Shown here: positions 6,329 to 12,474 of the stretch, one piece after another | Layout of the letters: each line of letters opens with the position of its first letter | Position numbering within the stretch: position 1 is the stretch's first letter | DNA from: Ochromonadaceae sp. CCMP2298 | Taxonomy: Eukaryota; Sar; Synurophyceae; Ochromonadales; Ochromonadaceae | Length of the DNA: 12,474 bases | Reading direction: 5' to 3' | NCBI GenBank assembly: GCA_026770595.1 | Contig: MU634413.1 | Location: forward strand, 1-12,474 | Program-made: the position numbers and the translations under genes | Notes under the pieces: generated by a model | What the model was told of the DNA's origin: nothing | What the model saw: the letters and a program-made list of their open reading frames with translations, nothing else | Database searches by the model: none

Positions 6329-9300
6329 TCACGGAGACAGTTCTCCCTCCAGCTTTCTCCTGGTAGGCTCTGCCTGCAGCACCAGCACGAAGGCCATGCG
6401 GTCTCGGAACTTGCCCAGGCGCTCCTGCAGCTTCACGGCCTCCTCTGGGTGCTCTGGAGACATAGGGGCAGCGGGGGCAGCGGGGGGAGTGGGGGTGGTA
6501 ATAAGTGAAAATTGAGGGAATCGCATAAAAATAGAGAAAGTGACAACCAGCGCATGAAATCTACCCTCTCCTTCTCTATGTCGCTTCTCTGCCCTTCTAC
6601 TTCTGTGCCATCTGCTCGCTAAATCTCTGCTCTGCTTCTCTGGCATCTTCTCTGTGCTCTACTCTCTGTCCTTCCTCCGTGCCCTCTGCCGAAACAATGC
6701 TGACTCCCCCCTGCAACTCTCTTTTATCTGTTCCTACCCACTGCTCCTCTCTGCATCCCCCCCTTCTCTCTGTCCTCACCTGCATCGGTCCCCTCAGGCA
6801 TCAGCTCGCCCAGCCGCTTCTCCCCCCACTGCTGGAAGTTGTTCTGCATATTGGCGCCGATACCGTGCAGAGCCGGTAGGATGCTGACGAATGCGATGAT
6901 CAGCGGGGCCACGACGAACTCTATGAAGCCCATCTGCATGTTGCACAGGCTGATAGCGTCCCTGTGAGAGAGGAATATGATGTGAGTGTGATACAGTCAG
7001 AATATAGGTAAAGATGTGAGGGAACAAGGTGTGAGAGAGGGTAAGAGCGAACCGTCAGAATATAGAAGGTGATATGAGGGAACAAGGGAACAAGGAAACA
7101 AGGGAATTAACTTTACCTGTCACACATGGGAGAGACCTCCATTCCCAGGTTCTTCTCCTTGTCCCCCTGCAGGCAGAACTCCTCCACCACCAGGTCTGCC
7201 CACTTCGCACAGATGTCGTACGGTTTAAACGGGTTGGAGATATCCGAACAGTGCAGCACCAGCTCCATGATGAAGATGCGGTTTTTGTCATCCGCGAAGC
7301 AGTCGATCACGTCCTTCTCCCCCCTGCTGAAGGACTTGGTGTCTTCCCCGTTCACCTCGAGGAAGAGCTGCGTTTTGGAGATCTGCTCGAAGTGGTGAGA
7401 CATGTCTGTGCCGAGGATGATTGTCAGGATTATCTTCCTGGCTTCGCGCCAGTCCGCGGAAGAGAGGTTCACGAATATGTTGGTTTCCTCGTGGGAAAGC
7501 ACCTGAGGAAAAAATAGGGGGAGCTTAGAACGATATTCAGCGGGTGAATGCATACATACATACGCACACACATACATACATACGTACATACATACACACA
7601 TACGCACAATGCGCATATCTACATGTAAAAACCATATAAATACCTCGTACAGCTGCACGCAGTGCATATTCTCCAGGGGGGATCGGTCGTTGTGCCGCAG
7701 CGCTAGCTCGTGCTGGGCTTTAACCAGAAATAGGTTGTTTAAGCCGGGGTGGCCGACGTCGTGGGCGAGTGCCCCCACGAGTACCGAGAACACCTGGGGT
7801 AGGGGGAGGGATACAGTATGGGGGGGTTAAAATGTATGTTTGTGGGGGGTTTAAATTGTGTGTGACGAGAATACAGTATGTGTTTGTGAGAGTGGAGTTG
7901 GCGGTGGGTTAGGAGAAGGGGGAGAGGCGGGGGACTAGAAAATAGCGTAGAATGCTGGCAACAAACAGATCTCGAGGTAGAGGGTACACAAGGAGGTAAA
8001 GACAGCCGCCCTCACGAGACATAAGAAAATCTCACATCATATAAATAAATACACAGTCATTACCTCCAGAGACGTAAATATCGTGTGCAGCTGGCTTATT
8101 TCCATCAGCCGATACGAGGTGTGCGCCACATCGCACCCGTGGTTAAAGTTGTGGTACGTGTTCATCAAGTAGCGGCCCGAGATTTCCTGTAGAAAAGCCT
8201 CCAATTTCGGCCCGGGCACGTCGAATTCGGATAGCAGGTTCATGCAGGAGAACATGAACGCCATGATCCCGCAGAGCTCCTTCTGTGTGTAGGCCAGCAC
8301 GTCGAATTCCCAGCTGTCCAGCTGCTGCCGAGTGACCACTGGGTGGATTGGGTGTGGAGGGTGGGGGGGTTGGTGGGGGATTAGTGGGGGGATTGGTATT
8401 AGTATATAGGAATGGGGACTGTGCGCCCCCCCCTCTTTGTCTTTTACTCACCACAGGACGGCTGGCTCAGCGCCTTTATCTTGCTGAACTTCCCGATCAG
8501 CCTGGCGGCGTGCACCACCTGGATAATTGCAAGTCGGAAAGAGTGTATTTGAGTAATGGGCAGAGAGTATCGAGGTATAGGGTATTTGAGAAGAGAGTAT
8601 TTGAGTACTGGTATAGGGTAGAGAGTATCGAGTATATGGTAGAATTAGTCGTACTAGTAAAGGGTAAACGAAGATGCAGTCGTACTTTGCGCGTGGCGGG
8701 TCCCTGGCTGTACGCCTGGCTGAGCCAGTTGGAGGTGCCCTTGTCTATGCCCGCCCCCTCTATGTCGATGTCCGTCTTGGGCAGGATGTGCTTCACGATG
8801 CGGTTCAGCTTCTCTACCATCTTCTCTAGCATGGCGGAGTCCAGGTCCTCAGAGGCCTCACTGCGGGGGGGCGGGGGGCGGGGGGCAGGGGAGAAGAAAA
8901 TTAGGGGGGGGGGGATTAATATAAGAAGTAGAGAATTCGAATCATACACGCTCGTAAAAGTGTTATACCTGTTAGTGTCCGAGTTATCGTCATCGTCCAT
9001 GCTGTTGTATGTGTCCCCCCTCCTCTCCTTCTTCTTCTCCTTCTCCTTCAATTCCTTCGCATCCTCCTCTGCTTCGTCAGTTGTCTGCAGTTGCTTCAGA
9101 GATGTGATCATCAGCATCGCGGAGTTCCTGTCACCATGTACCATTAAATGGTTGTTTTTTAAATAAGTAAGTAGGGACCGGAGGGAGGACGAGAAAAAGT
9201 CAGCCGGAGAACCAAGTCGGATTGAGGGTGAGAGAGTAAGGTTTGGAATTATGTAGCGTAGAGGGGTAGGTAGGCCCATTACCTGAGGGTGGACATCATC

Positions 9301-10818
9301 TTCTCCAGAGGCTGCACCACCTTCCTATTCACAGCCGAGGAGAAGGCGGCAGTGAAAACCACCTGTAACAATAATAACAATTTAAAGTAAAAATACAAGA
9401 GAGAAAGGGGAAAGTAGCAACACAACGGGTTGGGGGGGCGGGGGGGAAAGGATGAATGCAGAGAGCAGTGGATGGGTGGGTGAGAAGTTGTATAAATTTG
9501 ACATACGAAATACATGTTAACTTGGATAGAATAGATAGAATAGATTAAATAGACAGTATAATAGATAGAGTGGGTAATTAAATGCCACTCACCAGCACCA
9601 GGATAACCAGAACGATCAGCAGAATTCCGTACATCGCATTCGCCTGGTTGACCACCGTATTGTCGATGTGAATATTCACACCGTACTTGACATTCGACAC
9701 AAAATACGAACTAGAGTATTCGAGAATATTGTTCTTTCTCATAGTGTCCCTGGTGTCGTACGTTTCTTCGAACTCGCCCTGGTAGGGGGACTGCACCCGC
9801 AGGTACAGTAGGGTTGGGTCTTTGGGTCCGTAGAAGTTCTGGCACTGTCTAGCCATGTCGGACAGGGTGTAGGCCGAAACGGTCTCGTTCTTGGCCGCCA
9901 TTTTGAAGTTATCCACCCACGCGTTGGGGCTGTAGTCGATCTGCGTGTAGGAGAGGAAGGGCACAGTGATGACCAGGATCATCACCAGCGCCGCAGTGCG
10001 CAGGGAGAGCATCGAGGACAATTCCTCGGACACTTTTTTTATCGCGGACATGGTGGGCTCGAAGGTGTCCTCCCCGGCCGAGGCGAAGCAGGGCAGGTAG
10101 TGGGTTAACTTCATTAGGCGCATCAGACGCATCAATCGCCCATACCGAGCGCCTAACTTTGCCGCACGTGTTGCCCGTAGCACGTTGCCGGTGGATGTGA
10201 CCGCGCCGGTTGGGATGAATGTGTCTGCAACCCAGCCGATGTCTAGCAGGATTGAGATGGTTCCTACGGGGTGGGGGGGAGGTGGGGAGGTGGGAAGGCG
10301 GGAAGGCGGGAAGGCGAGGCGAGGTTCGAAGAGATTAAGAGTTATCTAGTAACATTACGAGCAGTAGGTACACATACCCACACTATACTTATACCGGTAC
10401 ATGGACTTACCGATCACGTCCATCCAGAAGAAGAACGAGTTGAAGTAGCCCTCCTGCACCACTGACAGCGCCACCGTCTCGAACGCGAATATGGCGAAAA
10501 CCACCGACAGGATGCTGTACAGGATGGCATTTGCGGAGTCGGGGGCGTTGCCGAGTATCCAGCTCTCAGCCATGAAGAGTGACAGCATGAGCAGCAGGCC
10601 CAAGAACACCTAAGGGATGGAATGTCGGGGCGTGTGGGGGACGAGGGTTAGAGTATATGGTAGAGAGTATATGGTGTTAGGGTATAGAGTATATGGTAAC
10701 TGACACAGGTAATGGGTACTGGGTACGCAGATGTCACCTGTAGAAGCGGCGCATTCATTTTCTTGAACAGTGAGCGCCGCCACTTGGGCTGGTGCGCCTT
10801 GGAATGGGTTTTTTGCAT
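6329..10818 (-). CDS. Voltage-sensor-like membrane protein fused to a cyclic-nucleotide phosphodiesterase, 12 exons, 849 residues
   Basis: Exons: 10818-10738, 10609-10411, 10263-9593, 9362-9283, 9127-8969, 8860-8686, 8518-8452, 8338-8064, 7793-7644, 7502-7117, 6961-6780, 6453-6329. All introns are GT-AG, and phases 0,1,0,2,2,0,1,0,0,2,1 match at every junction (2550 bases). It should hydrolyse cAMP and/or cGMP beneath a membrane. S1 is 28-46, S2 55-78 (Glu71), S3 86-105 (Asp91, Asp101) and S4 123-145 (Arg123, 126, 133, 136, 139, 142; Lys129, 145). TM5 is 183-199, an extracytoplasmic region about 200-303 (sequon Asn219), TM6 303-323, a HAMP-like linker about 328-345, then a charged low-complexity and helical stretch. 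The catalytic domain has YHNFNHGCDV (539-548), ALAHDVGHPGLNN (577-589), HCSDISNP (703-710) and the invariant Gln757, so metal ligands His544, His580, Asp581 and Asp706 are present. The start is the least certain part: ATG 10818 directly follows a CCTCCGCAG acceptor-like sequence, so upstream exons may exist. Confidence 0.88.
6454..6779 (-). other. Last PDE intron (326 bases)
   Basis: The donor is GCAG|GTGAGG and the acceptor is TATGTCTCCAG|AG. On the coding strand it is purine-rich (GAGAAG-type) through most of its length, then C-rich before the acceptor. No exon is needed inside it, because the flanking exons join in phase to a helical C-terminal tail ending at the TGA at 6331-6329. Confidence 0.7.
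7551..7608. repeat. CATA microsatellite in a PDE intron
   Basis: CATA units interrupted by CGCACA and CGTA lie inside intron 7503-7643, between the exons that carry the HD metal motif and the following helices. This is simple sequence. A frame running through it gives Cys/Val/Tyr repeats that are not protein. Confidence 0.9.
8865..8914 (+). repeat. G-quadruplex-type G runs opposite a PDE 3' splice site
   Basis: The plus strand has G runs of 7, 6, 6 and 4 separated by one or two bases (8865-8891), then a run of 11 G (8904-8914). On the coding strand this is the C-rich tract preceding the GCAG acceptor at 8862-8861. The motif satisfies the usual G-quadruplex pattern on the template strand. A biological role is not shown. 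Confidence 0.8.
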
Positions 10819-11807
10819 CTGCGGAGGAGGGAGGGGGAGGTTGAAGGACAAGGGAGTGAGTTAGGGCTCAAGGGGCGAGAGGAGCAGAGGTAGATACCGG
10901 GGGCCGGTTGTAGAACACATAGCAGGCGCAGTTTCGCGACCGCTGCGCCTAGCGGCTGCATCCACACAGGCCCAAACGCTCTTACCATTGCTTCTTCTGG
11001 CATCACAGTAAGATCACGTAGCATTCGAACATGGGAAAGTTTAAACGTGGCTTGCTCGATCTGCCCATTATGATACGATCCAACATGATAGACACCAACC
11101 AATGCCAAAATAAGAGTAATTCTGCGTGTGATCGATCCGGCCAAGGACTGAAGGATCCATGAAACCCCCCTCAACCTGGGCCAGGCAACAAAAAGGCGGG
11201 CACTGTGGTTTCTCTGCAAACGGCGCACAAATGTGAAACGTATTTTCTTGCAAACGTATTTTTGTTTCAGATTTATGCGCCATTTCCAGAGAAACCACAC
11301 CACAGCCCCACCTTTTTGTTTGTGGGGGAAGCCGATATCTTTGTATTTGTACTTAAGTTACCCACTTTTGTCCAACTGTGCCACTTTTGCCCAACCCTCT
11401 GCCCAAAGTTGGGTTTTGGTAGGGAATCTAATCGCCAAAAAGGGACGGTTTTACAAGCGTGCGGGTATACTCAAGGTCCACACTTTTGCCGCAGGGCTCT
11501 CGCGGTTTGCCTCACGGAAAGCGCCTCGTAGAAGTGCTGGCGTTCGCCTTTAGTGGCACAGATGATGCCGAATCTTGCAATGATTCAACTAGCGTGTGTT
11601 AAATCGACAACCCTCAAAACAACACTCTTGATCTCCCAATTTGCGTGAAAACGCCAATTGCCGTAACTTAAGTTGTGTATAAGTATTTGAAATTGGCGCT
11701 AGTCAATCACCCAATAGGCGCAAAAACAATAAATGCCGCTTGTTCAAGTTGTTTGGCGGGGTAGGGAAAACTGGCTCTTTATAGAGATGAGCAAAAAAAG
11801 AGAAAAG
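10819..11807. other. Intergenic region between the PDE and PDCD2-like genes
   Basis: About 990 bases. The left part may hold the 5' end or extra exons of the PDE gene: an acceptor-like CCTCCGCAG precedes 10818, donor-like CCG|GTATCT lies at 10902 and ATG|GTAAGA at 10986. The middle holds the hairpin element (11165-11322). The right part (11340-11800) is AT-rich 3' flank of the PDCD2-like gene, with two near-identical CACTTTTG(T/C)CCAAC blocks at 11363-11376 and 11382-11395. No firm gene is seen. Confidence 0.5.
11165..11322. mobile_element. Foldback (inverted-repeat) element, MITE-like
   Basis: The left arm TGGTTTCTCTGCAAACGGCG...GTGAAAC (ending at 11239) is mirrored by a right arm GTTTCAGATTTATGCGCCAT...GAGAAACCA (starting at 11264). 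The outer parts CAAAAAGGCGGGC and CCCCACCTTTTTGTTTG also pair. The central loop contains GTATTTTCTTGCAAACGTATTTTT. A related half copy lies at 5790-5900. There is no coding capacity and no recognised transposase. It is probably a non-autonomous foldback or miniature inverted-repeat element; target-site duplications were not identified. Confidence 0.65.
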
Positions 11808-12474
11808 TTATGTCGGCGGTTTAGGCGGCTGCTCCGTTTGGTCTGCAGCAGGAGAAAAGTGCAGTGCTGCTGCCGCAACAGCAGCAGCGGGAGGTGGTGA
11901 TGGGAACAGCTGAGGGTTGCTGTGGGCGAGGGGTTGGATGAGCACCAGCTCTTCCTCATACAGGGAGCCTGCAGCCATCGCTGTGGCCTCCTGCTCGCCG
12001 ACAGAGGTGGCAATAGTCAAATCGCAGCTCGCGCTGCAGGTGAATATGTCCAGAGATCCCCAGTCGATGTCCTGTGCCGACTTGTTCACGAAAATCTGCT
12101 CAGCAGTTGAGAGCTCAGCGGCCGCCCCATTCCGCGCCTCGTCCTTGCTTGCCAGCTGGGTGAGCCTATCGACCTGCAAGTAGTGCAGCAGCTGCGGCAT
12201 CACCTGGCACTCGAACACGCGTGCAGCTCCGCATCGACCGCATCTGCCTCCTGCCGCCAGCTGAGCCTGCCTGCGCTGCAGAAATGACGGGTCGCTGGAT
12301 AACATCAGCAGGCCCCTCTTACCCCTTGCCTCTTGACTGCTATTTCCTTGCTGGTCCGGGGGCGCTTCTCTGCAGTAGCGCAGCACCTGGTCGTCGCCAC
12401 CGAGGGACACGCGTGTGAGGAAGCGCAGATAGGCTGGGTCGTGCACCTCGGAGCCCAATGCCTGTTGGTAGTCT
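11808..12474 (-). CDS. PDCD2/Tsr4-family protein, C-terminal part (5' end beyond the right edge)
   Basis: The frame is open from the right edge (first full codon 12473-12471) to TAA at 11810-11808, giving 221 residues. DYQQALGSEVHDPAYLRFLT leads into GGDDQVLRYCR, the start of the PDCD2 C-terminal domain. Cys78 and Cys81 (RCGRCGAARVFECQVMPQLL) and Cys146 and Cys150 (DWGSLDIFTCSASC) are the conserved zinc-type Cys pairs and Trp of that domain, followed by YEEELVLIQP. Family members (yeast Tsr4, human PDCD2 and PDCD2L) act as dedicated chaperones for the small-subunit ribosomal protein uS5 during ribosome assembly. The last 40 residues are a Pro/Ala-rich tail beyond the usual domain end. No intron is needed in the visible part. 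The N-terminal half and the choice between PDCD2 and PDCD2L cannot be seen. Confidence 0.85.
   Translation of the reverse strand, partial: DYQQALGSEVHDPAYLRFLTRVSLGGDDQVLRYCREAPPDQQGNSSQEARGKRGLLMLSSDPSFLQRRQAQLAAGGRCGRCGAARVFECQVMPQLLHYLQVDRLTQLASKDEARNGAAAELSTAEQIFVNKSAQDIDWGSLDIFTCSASCDLTIATSVGEQEATAMAAGSLYEEELVLIQPLAHSNPQLFPSPPPAAAVAAAALHFSPAADQTEQPPKPPT

Noticed and set aside
8348-9166. Plus-strand open frame of 272 codons
   Set aside because: It crosses three PDE exons and their introns antisense and is made largely of G-rich intron repeats and Ser-rich antisense sequence. No family resemblance.
9593-10818. The PDE membrane region as a true ion channel
   Set aside because: S1-S4 look voltage-sensor-like, but between TM5 and TM6 there is about 100 residues with no selectivity-filter motif, so a conducting pore is not supported.
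10755-11303. Minus-strand open frame of 182 codons upstream of and overlapping PDE exon 1
   Set aside because: It runs through the foldback element and overlaps PDE exon 1 in a different frame. It has no family-like sequence.
1-12474. tRNA, rRNA or spliceosomal snRNA genes
   Set aside because: I looked for cloverleaf arms, conserved snRNA words and rRNA-like blocks on both strands and found none; a covariance scan would be decisive.

Overview
This window is nuclear DNA of a eukaryote, most likely a plastid-bearing protist (a complex-plastid microalga is my best guess, not proven). The evidence is five protein genes, four of which can be rebuilt as spliced models with GT-AG introns of about 100-330 bases, clean phase matching and polypyrimidine tracts, plus intergenic DNA rich in microsatellites and hairpins. 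There is no bacterial layout: no operons and no ribosome binding sites. The leftmost gene begins with a secretory-type leader followed by sequence resembling plastid/cyanobacterial ABC1 kinases, which hints at a secondary plastid.

All five genes lie on the minus strand, head to tail. Read in transcription order from the right edge they are: (5) the C-terminal 221 residues of a PDCD2/Tsr4-family protein (11808 to the right edge); (4) a 12-exon, 849-residue membrane cyclic-nucleotide phosphodiesterase with an N-terminal voltage-sensor-like four-helix unit (6329-10818); (3) a 3-exon MIC60/mitofilin of 589 residues (3596-5679); (2) a 4-exon secreted or Golgi-type sulfotransferase of 326 residues (957-2576); (1) the first exon (145 residues) of a probable ABC1/UbiB-family atypical kinase (106-540), whose gene continues off the left edge.

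The spaces between genes (about 420, 1020, 650 and 990 bases) hold no convincing genes. They contain two related copies of a foldback/hairpin element (near 5.8 kb and 11.2 kb), several short palindromes and AT-rich sequence. Introns carry simple repeats, notably a clean 22-unit heptanucleotide array next to a 5' splice site, and C-rich 3' ends that put G-quadruplex-type runs on the plus strand.

The genes do not form an obvious shared pathway: ribosome assembly (PDCD2), cyclic-nucleotide signalling (phosphodiesterase), cristae organisation (MIC60), sulfation (sulfotransferase) and a probable organellar kinase. The most interesting object is the phosphodiesterase, which joins an S1-S4 voltage-sensor-like unit with a regularly spaced Arg/Lys S4, a two-helix segment flanking a roughly 100-residue extracytoplasmic domain with no visible pore motif, a HAMP-like linker and a complete class I PDE catalytic domain. 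This suggests a PDE gated by membrane potential and/or an external ligand.
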